Shown piece by piece: positions 23,401-31,900 of a stretch of 38,616 bases of DNA (the first letter of the stretch is position 1; each line of letters opens with the position of its first letter). The notes under the pieces are model-generated. The model saw nothing but the letters and a program-made list of their open reading frames with translations, was not told where the DNA came from and searched no databases. Source of the stretch: an uncultured Planctomycetaceae bacterium (GTDB lineage Bacteria; Planctomycetota; Planctomycetia; Planctomycetales; Planctomycetaceae); NCBI GenBank assembly GCA_903896675.1, contig CAITYU010000021.1, positions 1 to 38,616 of the forward strand, read 5' to 3'. Position numbers and translations under genes: made by a program.

Positions 23401-23680
23401 GCTGCTGGAGCGATCCCAGTTGATTCGCGGCACGATTGACAGGCTGGTGCAGTTGAAACTGGGCGGTCGCGTGGTGGCAGCCGACATCGTGGACTTCAAG
23501 ACGGATCGTGTTTCCGGGGAAGTGGGCGAGTGGATTCGTGGGCGAGTGGAGTATTATGGGTCGCAGTTGCAGGAATACCGTCGTGCTGCCGCTCGCATCT
23601 GCCGGCTTGACCCGGCCCATATACAGGCCCGACTGCTGCTGCTGCAGGCCGATGCGGTCGTGGAGGTGGAGGGCGGCTGA
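20405..23680 (+). CDS. AddA/RecB-like UvrD-family helicase with C-terminal PD-(D/E)XK nuclease
   Basis: A 1091-residue protein. The ATG at 20405 puts Walker A (ASAGSGKT) at residues 7-14, as usual for RecB/AddA. Other SF1 motifs follow: TTFTRKAAGEI, CTLDSFF, LLLD347EFQDTS, GDGKQAIYGWRGG, MTIHQSKGLEFD from 666, and YVAMTRAR. Residues about 805-895 are a low-complexity Ala/Gly/Pro/Arg-rich linker. The nuclease module has G-I-L-L-H-G-W, G-T-I-D-R, V-D1030-F-K1032-T-D and Y-x-x-Q-L-x-x-Y, all expected for an active RecB-type nuclease. It should process double-strand breaks for recombination. No AddB/RecC partner gene lies in the window. No good ribosome-binding site was seen. Confidence 0.88.
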   Translation: MNELIRASAGSGKTYQLSSHFLRRLFQGQRPDSILATTFTRKAAGEILGRVLLRLADAASSAEKAAELQAALDAGTITRTTALGMLTDLTRSLHRLRICTLDSFFQQAARGLTLELGLTPGWTIVDPHVDADLREQAVDAVLAQQLPQDAQQLMQMLAKGRHRRSVRLLIDETVQNYHELYQQTTESAWQQIPRGQRLTADVRSQVMQALQAAELPADKRIAKAREDDLRRFQAELWDDFISQGIAAKVLAGEGTYYKKELSDEVLHLYQRLLQHARAEVLERLALQMQAIRSLISRFDTEFSRLRAEHGWLGFSDVTRTLARSVDAASGKRLNFRMDSSLRNLLLDEFQDTSGDQWKVLRRLVDSLRQHADSSVFCVGDGKQAIYGWRGGLAEILDAVPVAVPGIRETGLNASRRSAPAVMDAVNRVFQHVASHPELAEYHDAVARWQERFPEHSTVRSSESGYVVFRTEPEFAGETVAERRGPRFAWLAQQIAELHQQLPGKEIGVLTRSNATVARLVHELTALGVPASEEGGTAPTDSPAVLAVLAMLQFASHPACTVSRFHVSQSPLGAVVGLTDWQDDRLAGRVAARLREKLVDEGYGPFLQSISEAIRSRCSARDRLRMSQLVSAGWQFDGTGSLNPCDFIRLLENSRFQKKRKAPVRVMTIHQSKGLEFDCVVLPELDTSLFKPPEAAAGSPATGEPADRVCVWVNRNVRQLLPDNLQAAFSETIGQKVAESLCLFYVAMTRARRCLVMLSPPVEGGKPPKTFAGLLVAALSDMTQVGPAETIWETGDPQWYLETPSSGKSRGSQAAPAAAPAVGAGQAGVRGPGSVAGRILLSPMSDGRRRGLARSAPSRHDQTTLTLPVLAPAAPRPVRGRGPASPAGRAGRGAAVAVPAVESVEPRIRGILLHGWFELLQWLDQQPEDQQLLDVAVRLQIPRETAQALLPEFRRLLQSESVRRTFDRGLAGAATVFRPWLAELASGAAQLVVDRERPFVLLERSQLIRGTIDRLVQLKLGGRVVAADIVDFKTDRVSGEVGEWIRGRVEYYGSQLQEYRRAAARICRLDPAHIQARLLLLQADAVVEVEGG

Positions 23681-23848
23681 GTGCTGTTGCCGCGTCATCA
23701 CCGCCCTGAAAAACCTGAAACACCCCAAAATTCGCGAGTCGCTGGATTGTGAGTCTGCTGATGTTGCTGCAGAATATCCATGCGCATTCGCAGGCCCTGC
23801 GTCTGTCGGTTGCCAGCATGTTTTGAAGTGGTTTGCGGAGATTGTCCC

Positions 23849-24787
23849 GTGTTGAATGTTGCCAACGTCCTCGCCCTGACCTCACGTTATGCCCGGGTGG
23901 ACGCTGCGGTCTGCAGTTCCGTGCCGGTACGTCGTGCCTGTCTTGCGCTGCTGACTCTGCTGCTGGCGGTCCCGGCTGTTGCCCAGGAAACTGCTCCGGC
24001 GGTGACCGAATTCCAGTATCCGCTGGCGGTTGCAGCGCGTGCGGACGGCGTTGTGTTTGTGGCGGACCGCAATCTCCCGGGAATCTGGAAAGTCGAAAAT
24101 GGGCAGAAGTCCATCTACTTCCAGGCTTCAAAGAAATTCCGGACTCCGCTGAACGCTGTCCGCTGTCTGGCCTTTGACCATCAGGGCAGGCTGCTGGCCG
24201 GCGACTCGGCAACCCGCGACGTCTACCGCTTCGACGACACTGGAACTCCGCAGCCGCTGACCAAAGGCTGGATCGGCATTCCCATGGCCATTGCTGTGGC
24301 GACCGACGGCACCATCTTCACGGCGGACCTGGAACTGCACCGCATCTGGAAGATGCCGGCTGAGGGCAGTGAGAAGCCCGTGGAATTTGCCGTGATCAAT
24401 TCGCCGCGCGGGCTGGCACTGGATCCCGACGGTACACTCTGGGTCCTGTCCACCTCCAGCAAGGATGGGCAGATCCAGAAGGTGGCAGCCGACGGCAAAG
24501 TGGAATCCGTGATCAAGGATCATCCGTTCAATCTGCCGCACAATCTGGTTCGCCTTGCGGACGGTGCGATGTACGTGACGGACAATTACGAGCATTGTGT
24601 GTGGAAGGTGACGGTCGGGGCAGCGCCTGAAAAATTTGTGGCAGGTGCGCCGCTGGACCGACCGGTCGGTCTGTGTGTCGCCGGTGATCGACTGCTGGTA
24701 GCGGATCCGCACATTCGGACGATCTTTGCGATTGGCATGGACAGGGCGGTCAGCGTCCTGATCAGTTCACCGGTGGCAGCCAAATGA
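23849..24787 (+). CDS. Exported NHL/SMP-30-like beta-propeller protein
   Basis: A 312-residue protein. GTG 23849 is chosen for CGGAG eight bases upstream (23836-23840); the frame extends 23 codons further up without a better start. A long basic N-region leads to a hydrophobic core and cleavage site (CLALLTLLLAVPAVAQ). The mature part has about six repeats of the type A-V-A-T-D-G-T-I-F-T-A-D and G-L-A-L-D-P-D-G-T-L-W-V, typical of NHL and SMP-30/gluconolactonase propellers. Its stop overlaps the ATG of the next gene. Binding or lactonase activity cannot be decided; clear metal ligands were not identified. Confidence 0.8.
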   Translation: MLNVANVLALTSRYARVDAAVCSSVPVRRACLALLTLLLAVPAVAQETAPAVTEFQYPLAVAARADGVVFVADRNLPGIWKVENGQKSIYFQASKKFRTPLNAVRCLAFDHQGRLLAGDSATRDVYRFDDTGTPQPLTKGWIGIPMAIAVATDGTIFTADLELHRIWKMPAEGSEKPVEFAVINSPRGLALDPDGTLWVLSTSSKDGQIQKVAADGKVESVIKDHPFNLPHNLVRLADGAMYVTDNYEHCVWKVTVGAAPEKFVAGAPLDRPVGLCVAGDRLLVADPHIRTIFAIGMDRAVSVLISSPVAAK

Positions 24788-25143
24788 GTGGTCGAGGTCG
24801 GCAGAGGAAAAGCCGACAGGCTCTGGAAACCGCCATCAGTTGGTTTCTGCTGGCTTGTGCTCTGGATGTGGCCATGACGCATATCCTGCTGCATCAGAGT
24901 GCGGCTGGAAACACCACAGTGACCTTTGTGGAAAGCAATCCACTGGCTCGGCACGTACTGCACCGCTGGGGATTGATGGGAATGGTGCTGTTCAAGGCGT
25001 CTCTGTCACTGCTGGTCGCCGGCATCGCGGTCGTGGTGCATACTCGACGTCCGTGGCTGGCACTGGGCCTGCTGTACTCCGGTACGACTGTCGTTGGCAC
25101 GGTCGTGGTCTATTCCGTGCGTCTGTTGCTGCAGCACAGGTAG
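24784..25143 (+). CDS. Small membrane protein, DUF5658-like
   Basis: A 119-residue protein with three hydrophobic helices (SWFLLACALDVAMTHILL; GMVLFKASLSLLVAGIAVVV; LALGLLYSGTTVVGTVVVYSV). The pattern A-L-D-x-x-x-T in helix 1, E-S-N-P-L-A in the loop and F-K in helix 2 resembles DUF5658 membrane proteins. It starts within an ATGA overlap with the NHL propeller stop, so it is translationally coupled to it and may anchor or assist that protein. Function unknown. Confidence 0.75.
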   Translation: MSGRGRQRKSRQALETAISWFLLACALDVAMTHILLHQSAAGNTTVTFVESNPLARHVLHRWGLMGMVLFKASLSLLVAGIAVVVHTRRPWLALGLLYSGTTVVGTVVVYSVRLLLQHR

Positions 25144-25344
25144 CAGGGATGGATTGATCAACAATCGCGGTCCTGGGTGGGGCCGTCCCGATTTTTGCCT
25201 CCGCCTGAACGTTTTCCGATCCGCATTTGCTTTGTTCCGACTTACGGGCGAGAATATCAGACACGACGGTTCTGCAGGCCCGCGGGCCTGCATCTGTTCG
25301 TCCTCCCCGGTCCTCCTCCCCGGCCTCTTTCCTGTCGGTGCGAT

Positions 25345-28300
25345 ATGACTCCCCGATTCTTCAGCGTTTCTGCGTATTTTGCAGTTCTGTTTGCTGCGAC
25401 TGCTGCCACTGCGACCCCGCAGGAACCGTCTGCCGAACAGGCTCAGTTTTTCAACGAAAAGATCCTGCCCCTGCTGGAGTCTCGCTGCTTTGAATGCCAC
25501 GGCGACGGTGACGTCGAAGGCGGGTTGCGGGCGACATCCAGGGAATCGCTGCTGCAGGGCGGAGAAACTGGCCCGGCGATTGTGCCCGGGGATCCGGATC
25601 GCAGCCTGCTGATTCAGGCTGTTCGCTACGAAACTCTGCAGATGCCGCCGCGCGACAAGCTGCCTGATGAGGAAGTCACGCTGCTGGTCAAATGGGTGGC
25701 TGATGGTGCTGTGTGGCCTGCCGCCTCCTCGGCAACAGCTCCGGCTGCCATGACCCGTACTCAGTTTCCGCTGCAGGAACGCATCCACGCTCACTGGTCA
25801 TGGAAGCCCATTCAGCGTCCGTCGATTCCGCAGGTGCAACGGGCCGACTGGCCGCGTGCGGATGCCGACCGCTTCATTCTGTCTCAACTGGAAGCTGCCG
25901 GGCTGGCTCCGGCTGCCGATGCCGATCGTCGCGTGCTGCTGCGACGTCTGTGTTTTGATCTGACGGGGCTGCCCCCTGCACCCGAGCTGCTGCAGAAGGT
26001 CATGGCCGATCCTGCTGAAACCCCCGTGGTGCTGGAAAAGGTTGTCGATCAGTTGCTAGCCAGTCCGCAGTTCGGTGAACGCTGGGCACGCCACTGGCTG
26101 GATCTCGTACGCTACGCCGAAACACTCGGCCACGAATTTGATTTTCCGCTGCCGCATGCATGGCGGTATCGGGATTATGTGATTCGTGCCCTGAACGCTG
26201 ACGTGCCATGGGACCAGTTCGTGCGGGAACATCTGGCCGGCGACCTGCTGCCGAAGCCACGCCGTCATGCAGAGCAGGGATTCAACGAATCAATCATCGC
26301 CACAGGTTTCTGGTACCTGTGCGAAGACAAACACGCTCCGGTGGATGTGAAGCTTGAAGAAGCCCTCAGAATTGACAATCAGATCGATGTTTTCGGTAAG
26401 GCATTCCTCGGGCTGACCATCGCCTGTGCGCGCTGCCACGACCACAAATTTGATGCCATTACCACCGAAGATTACTATGCATTGTCGGGTTTTCTGCAGA
26501 GTTCACGGCGGCGAGTTGAGTGGCTGGATTCCGGCAATCGAATTCAGTCGCTGGTGCATGATCTCGATCAGCAGCGTCTGCAGGCTGACCGTCTGACGAC
26601 AGCAGCTCTGCAGATCTGGAATCCTGCGGCTGTCAGTCGACTGGTGGCAGCGACACTCGATCCGCAGCAGCCACAGGAAGCGCCTGTCACACCTGAATTG
26701 GTGCAGAGGCTGCGTCAGCAGTTGCAGGATCCGGCTCTGCCTGCTGCGGGTGCCTTGCTGTCGCTGCCCGCTGTCCTGCAGCAGAAGTCGCAGGACCTCT
26801 CGGATGCTCAGGCTGTGGCGACGTGGCATGCAGCCGTGCAGCAGGTACGTCAGCAGCAAAGCGTACCTGCTCCGCAGACTCCACAGGACGTGCAGGTGTT
26901 TGCCGATCTGCGTCAGGGCCTGCCATCGGGCTGGTTCACGTGGGGCGAGGCCTTCTCAGTTTCGTCAGCGGCGCAGGCTGCGGGGGGGGCGGCGCCGGGT
27001 GGCTGGCAGTGGCAGCCGGCCGGGTTGCAGGCGGTCACCGGTCAGGACGTCTCATCAGCAACTGTGTCACCACGGCTGCGGGGTGCTTTGCATTCACCCG
27101 AGTGGGACCTGCAGCACAGTGAAATCCTGATTCTGGCCGCCGGTCAGAATGCTCGTCTGCGACTGGTTGTTGACGGTTACGTCATGAACGAGTTCACCGA
27201 GCTGCTGTTTGGCGGGCTGCGTCAATCCATCAATACGGACGGACGGTTTCAGTGGATTCGAATTGCCGGAGATCTGGGGCGATATGCGGGGCATCGCTGT
27301 CACCTTGAATTTCTGGACGAGGGTGATGGCTGGTTTGCAGTGCGCGAGGTTCGGCTGGTGGCCCCGGGAGTGAATCCCGGGGTGCCTCTGGAACTCTCGG
27401 CAGCGGCCGATCAGGCAGTGACACTGGCCTCTGATCGTGCACAAATGCTGCAGGCATGGGCGGACGCTGCAGTCCGTGATCCGGCCTGGCCGGCGACAGC
27501 GGTGTCGCTGGGACTGGCTGGTGACCCGGGCGCTGGCGAATTGGCGACGGTGCTGAATCGCTGGCGGGAACTTGCGGGTGTTGATCCGGGTGGCGAGCCA
27601 GTGCTGGTGATGTGCGATGGGACGGGTGAGGACGAGCGAATTTTTGTGCGTGGCAATCATCGCAGTCTGGGCAAGCTGGCCTCACGACGGCTGTTGACAG
27701 CGCTGGATGCCGGGGCACCGCTCAACAATCCGGCGGCCAGTGGGCGACTGGAGCTCGCCGAGCGAGTGCTGGCGGACAGCAACCCATATCCGGCTCGAGT
27801 GGTTGTCAATCGGGTTTGGCAGCACTTGTTCGGACGCGGTCTGGTGGGCAGTTCAGATAATTTTGGAGTGCTGGGCGAGAAGCCGACGCATCCCGAGCTG
27901 CTGGATCTGCTGGCCGATGAGTTCCGACAGGATGGCTGGTCACTGAAGCGGCTGATTCGTCGCCTTGTGCTGACTCGCACTTATGCTCAAAGCAGCGTTC
28001 GCAATCCCGCCGCCGAAGAACGTGATCCGGCGAATCTGCTGTGGCATCGGGCGGAGGTCCGGCGGCTGGAAAGTGAAGCAATGCGAGACACGATCCTGAC
28101 GATTTCCGGTCGACTGGATGCCGCGATGCACGGCCCGCCGGTACCCGTGTATCTGACTGCGTTCATGCAGGGACGCGGGCGTCCAGGGCAGTCCGGTCCG
28201 CTGGACGGAGCCGGTCGTCGCAGCGTCTATCAGGCGGTGAATCGCAATTTTCTTAACCCGTTTATGGTGACATTTGACACACCTCAGCCAGCCTCGGCAG

Positions 28301-28617
28301 TCGGTCGTCGCAGTCAGTCCAACGTGCCTGCGCAGGCCCTGATTCTGCTGAACAGTGAATTTGTACACCAGCAGGCCACGGTCTGGGCCCAGCGACTGAA
28401 GGCACAGCAATCGCCTGACCGCCGTGTGGAAACCGCGTGGCTGCAGGCCTTTGCGAGGTTACCTGAGCCGGCGGAAGCGGCAGCGGCCACTGAGTTTCTG
28501 AAAGTCGCTGCTGCTGAGCTGGGGGCGCCCGCTGAGTCAGCGACGGACAATGAGGCCGTGCTGGCACAGTTGTGTCACGCCCTGTTGAACAAGAAGGAAC
28601 TGATCTATCTGGAATAG
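25345..28617 (+). CDS. PSD1 and planctomycete cytochrome c domain-containing protein (PSCyt1-DUF1549-DUF1553)
   Basis: A 1090-residue exported protein; the ATG at 25345 opens a signal peptide (FSVSAYFAVLFAATAATA). The PSCyt1 domain contains the haem motif C48-F-E-C51-H52 and a later M-P-P as possible axial ligand region. DUF1549 follows (DRFILSQLEAAGLAPA, LCFDLTGLPP, RWARHWLDLVRYAET, CARCHDHKFD with another CxxCH). The C-terminal third is DUF1553/PSD1 (NPYPARVVVNRVWQHLFG, THPELLDLLADEF, RLVLTRTYAQSS). The middle (about 410-740) holds an extra beta-rich insert that may bind carbohydrate. The family is a planctomycete hallmark thought to act in extracytoplasmic polymer breakdown. The usual partner, a DUF1501 protein, is not next to it. 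Confidence 0.92.
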   Translation: MTPRFFSVSAYFAVLFAATAATATPQEPSAEQAQFFNEKILPLLESRCFECHGDGDVEGGLRATSRESLLQGGETGPAIVPGDPDRSLLIQAVRYETLQMPPRDKLPDEEVTLLVKWVADGAVWPAASSATAPAAMTRTQFPLQERIHAHWSWKPIQRPSIPQVQRADWPRADADRFILSQLEAAGLAPAADADRRVLLRRLCFDLTGLPPAPELLQKVMADPAETPVVLEKVVDQLLASPQFGERWARHWLDLVRYAETLGHEFDFPLPHAWRYRDYVIRALNADVPWDQFVREHLAGDLLPKPRRHAEQGFNESIIATGFWYLCEDKHAPVDVKLEEALRIDNQIDVFGKAFLGLTIACARCHDHKFDAITTEDYYALSGFLQSSRRRVEWLDSGNRIQSLVHDLDQQRLQADRLTTAALQIWNPAAVSRLVAATLDPQQPQEAPVTPELVQRLRQQLQDPALPAAGALLSLPAVLQQKSQDLSDAQAVATWHAAVQQVRQQQSVPAPQTPQDVQVFADLRQGLPSGWFTWGEAFSVSSAAQAAGGAAPGGWQWQPAGLQAVTGQDVSSATVSPRLRGALHSPEWDLQHSEILILAAGQNARLRLVVDGYVMNEFTELLFGGLRQSINTDGRFQWIRIAGDLGRYAGHRCHLEFLDEGDGWFAVREVRLVAPGVNPGVPLELSAAADQAVTLASDRAQMLQAWADAAVRDPAWPATAVSLGLAGDPGAGELATVLNRWRELAGVDPGGEPVLVMCDGTGEDERIFVRGNHRSLGKLASRRLLTALDAGAPLNNPAASGRLELAERVLADSNPYPARVVVNRVWQHLFGRGLVGSSDNFGVLGEKPTHPELLDLLADEFRQDGWSLKRLIRRLVLTRTYAQSSVRNPAAEERDPANLLWHRAEVRRLESEAMRDTILTISGRLDAAMHGPPVPVYLTAFMQGRGRPGQSGPLDGAGRRSVYQAVNRNFLNPFMVTFDTPQPASAVGRRSQSNVPAQALILLNSEFVHQQATVWAQRLKAQQSPDRRVETAWLQAFARLPEPAEAAAATEFLKVAAAELGAPAESATDNEAVLAQLCHALLNKKELIYLE

Positions 28618-28745
28618 CGATGCTGGCAATTCATTTTTCCTTTTGCCGTCATCCGTGGTTTAAAAACTGCCTCGCTGGTTGCGGGCAGAATTTTGCTGCC
28701 GAGTTTGGGGCGATTTGCGTGCCGCCACCTCGCATTTCGGGTTGG

Positions 28746-28764
28746 TTTCAGAGAAACTCTGAAA
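28746..28764. promoter_or_regulatory. Perfect 8-bp inverted repeat upstream of the subtilase gene
   Basis: TTTCAGAG at 28746-28753 and CTCTGAAA at 28757-28764 are separated by AAA. It lies about 140 bp before the subtilase start, in the gap after the PSD1 gene. A dimeric regulator could bind here, or it could form a weak hairpin. No T-run follows. Confidence 0.45.
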
Positions 28765-28902
28765 TTCGCGGAAAGTCCTGGCCGGTGATTCCGGGATTTC
28801 GGCCTTTCCTGTGCATGGCTCGATCGATTGTCGAGACGTGAGAGAGGGATTCGGGGGGATCTTTATCGGCTGTCACGGGCCGATTGGAAGGACGCAAATC
28901 AG

Positions 28903-31900
28903 ATGCGTAAGCGCAACAGCAGGCGGAATCGACTCAGTCAGAATGGAAGCCCGACGGCACCGGAAATTCTGGAAGCCCGAGTGCTTCTGGCAGGCAAGGG
29001 AGGTCCTGAGTTTGTCGCGGGTGAGCTGCTTGTGCAGTACAACTCAGGGACCACGGCGGCTGGACGCAATGCCACTCGGGCCGGTATGGGGCTGCAGGTT
29101 GCCGAGACGATTCAAACGAAGTCGATGCAGAAGGCTGGATTTGGGGTGATGGAGCGGGTGCGTGTCGGAAACGGCATGACAATGGAGGCTGCTATGGCAC
29201 GCCTCAAAACCAATGCTCGAGTGAAATTTGTCGAGCCGAACTATATCTATAAGCCATCGGCTGTCAGCAATGACACCTACTACACCAACGGCAGTCTGTG
29301 GGGGATGTATGGCAGTGATTCGCCGGGTGCCTCAGGTCCCGCCGGAACCACGAACCAGTACGGTTCCAACGCTGAGGCCGCGTGGAATACGAATCTGACG
29401 GGATCCCGCAGCATCGTGGTGGGTGTGATTGATGAGGGTGTGCAGATTGATCACCCCGATCTGGCTCCCAATGTCTGGACGAATCCTGGTGAAGTGGCAG
29501 GCGACGGCATCGACAATGATGGTAATGGTTATATCGACGACACAAACGGCTGGGACTTCGTCTCGAACGACAGGACGGTTTACGATGCTGGCCAGGATTC
29601 GCACGGCACGCACGTTGCCGGCACGATCGGTGGCGTTGGTGGCAATGCCAGCGGTGTCGTGGGTGTGAACTGGGCGGTCTCGATGATCTCCTGTAAGTTT
29701 CTCGGCCCGACTGGCGGCACAACTCTGAATGCTGTCAAGGCGCTGGACTACCTCACCGACCTGAAGACTCGCCACGGCATCAATCTGGTGGCCACCAACA
29801 ATTCGTGGGGTGGCGGCGGATACTCGCAGTCTCTGCATGACGCCATCATTCGTTCGGCGAAGCAGGACATTCTGTTTATCGCTGCGGCGGGTAATGCCAC
29901 GGCGAACAATGACACGACCGCCTCCTACCCTTCGAATTACAACACAACGGTTGGCACGTCAACGCAGACTGCTGCTGCCTATGACTCGGTGATCGCTGTG
30001 GCGTCCATCACCAGCACTGGGGCAATTTCAAGCTTCTCCAGCTACGGTGCGACGACAGTCGACATCGGTGCGCCGGGTTCGTCCATTGTTTCAAGTGTGC
30101 CTGTCAGCACCTATGCCAGCTACAGCGGCACCTCCATGGCAACTCCCCATGTCACGGGTGCGGCGGCCCTGTATGCTTCGGCTCAGTCCGGCCGAGTTTC
30201 TGCGGCATCCATTCGTCTGGCACTGCTCAGCAGTGCCGTTCCGACTGCATCGCTGGCCGGCAAGACCGTCACTGGTGGTCGTCTGGACGTGTACGAAGCC
30301 ATTCGCCGTTCGTCGTTTCTGGATCTTGATCGACCGGTTTACGGCCCGACTCAGACTGCCGGAATTACGCTCAGCAGTGCTGCCGCCAATCTCAGTCCCA
30401 CTGTGGCTGACACCGTGACCGTGACCGTCAGCAGCACCACCGAAACAGCTCCACTGTCGATTGTGCTGACGGAAACTGCTGTGAATTCCGGGTTGTTTGC
30501 GGGAAGCGTTCAGCTTGGCAGCGGAGCGGCCGCAGCAGACTCCATCCTGCAGGTCGCTCACGGAGACGTGATTACCAGCAACTACGCGGCCCTCAATCTG
30601 ACTGACACTGCCACCGTGGATGGCGTGGCACCTTCAATCGCTGGCGTCTCGGCGACTCCGTCCACCGTCAGTGCGGTGATCAACTGGAGCACCAGCGAGT
30701 CAGCGACGGGCAGGGTTCGCTATGGTACCAGTTCCGCTGCACTGAATCTTGTGAAGGCCGGCAGTGCCACCGGGTTGACTCAGTCGATCTCCATCGGCGG
30801 TCTGACTCCGTCCACTGTCTGGTACTACCAGGTGGAATCAACGGATGCTGCGGGCAACGTGGCGACGTCAGCCATCTACAGCTTCACAACCAACGCTCCG
30901 GCACCGATTCTGTTTGTCGATGACGACCACGGAGCCACCTACGAGCGATTCTTTAATGCGGCTCTGGCCGCCGGGTCGCTCAGCTATGATACGTGGAACG
31001 TGGCCAGTGCCGGAGTTCTTCCGACATCGGCCGATCTGACGAAATATCAGACTGTGATCTGGAACACCGGTTATGACTACAGCAGCACGAATGCCGGGCT
31101 GTCAGCCGCCGAGCAGACTGCGATTTCAGAGTATCTGAATGCCGGTGGCCGCATCTTCATCAGCGGACAGGATATCCTGTACAATGGTGTCACAACTGCG
31201 TTCCTGCAGAACTACCTGAAGGTTTCCACATTTGCCAGCGACGTGGTGACTGTGGCGCACACGGAAACCGGCGTCACCGGTGACCCGATCACAGCGGGAA
31301 TGTCACTGGCCGTCGCTGCTCCTGCTGATTTCGCTTCGCTGTATGTGGATGCAGTCACTCCGATGACCGGGGCCACGGGCATTCTGCAGCATGGAGTAGC
31401 CACTGCCAGCTCGCCGTTCTCGGCCGTCAGTTACCGCGGCGATTATTCGACCGGCGGCTTCGGCGTGGTCTTCTCGACCGTACCCTTCGAAAGCATCAGC
31501 TCGACCGCGGCTGCTCCGAATAACCAGGCGACGTTCCTGAAGAATGTGCTGGACTACCTGAACGGCCAGACGATTGCCGTGCGAGTGTCTCCGCCTTCGG
31601 CCACGGCCACGACCGAAGCAGGTGGACAGGTGACGTTCACTGTCAGTCTGTCGGCACAGCCTGCGGCGGATGTGATCATTCCGGTCAGTGTTTCCGATGC
31701 CACGGAAGCCACAGTGTCCGTATCGTCTCTGGTATTCACAGCAGCAAACTGGGCAACGCCCCAGACGGTCACTGTGACCGGCGTGAATGATAACGTGGAT
31801 GATGGCAACATCGCCTATCAGGTCGTACTGGGGGCTGCAACGTCCGCCGACACCGCGTGGAACGGGATTGATGCCAGTGATGTGTCACTGTCCAACACGG

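Noticed and set aside
28572-28841. An 89-codon plus-strand frame between the PSD1 and subtilase genes
   Set aside because: It begins inside the PSD1 gene in another frame, and there is no ribosome-binding site or recognisable feature.
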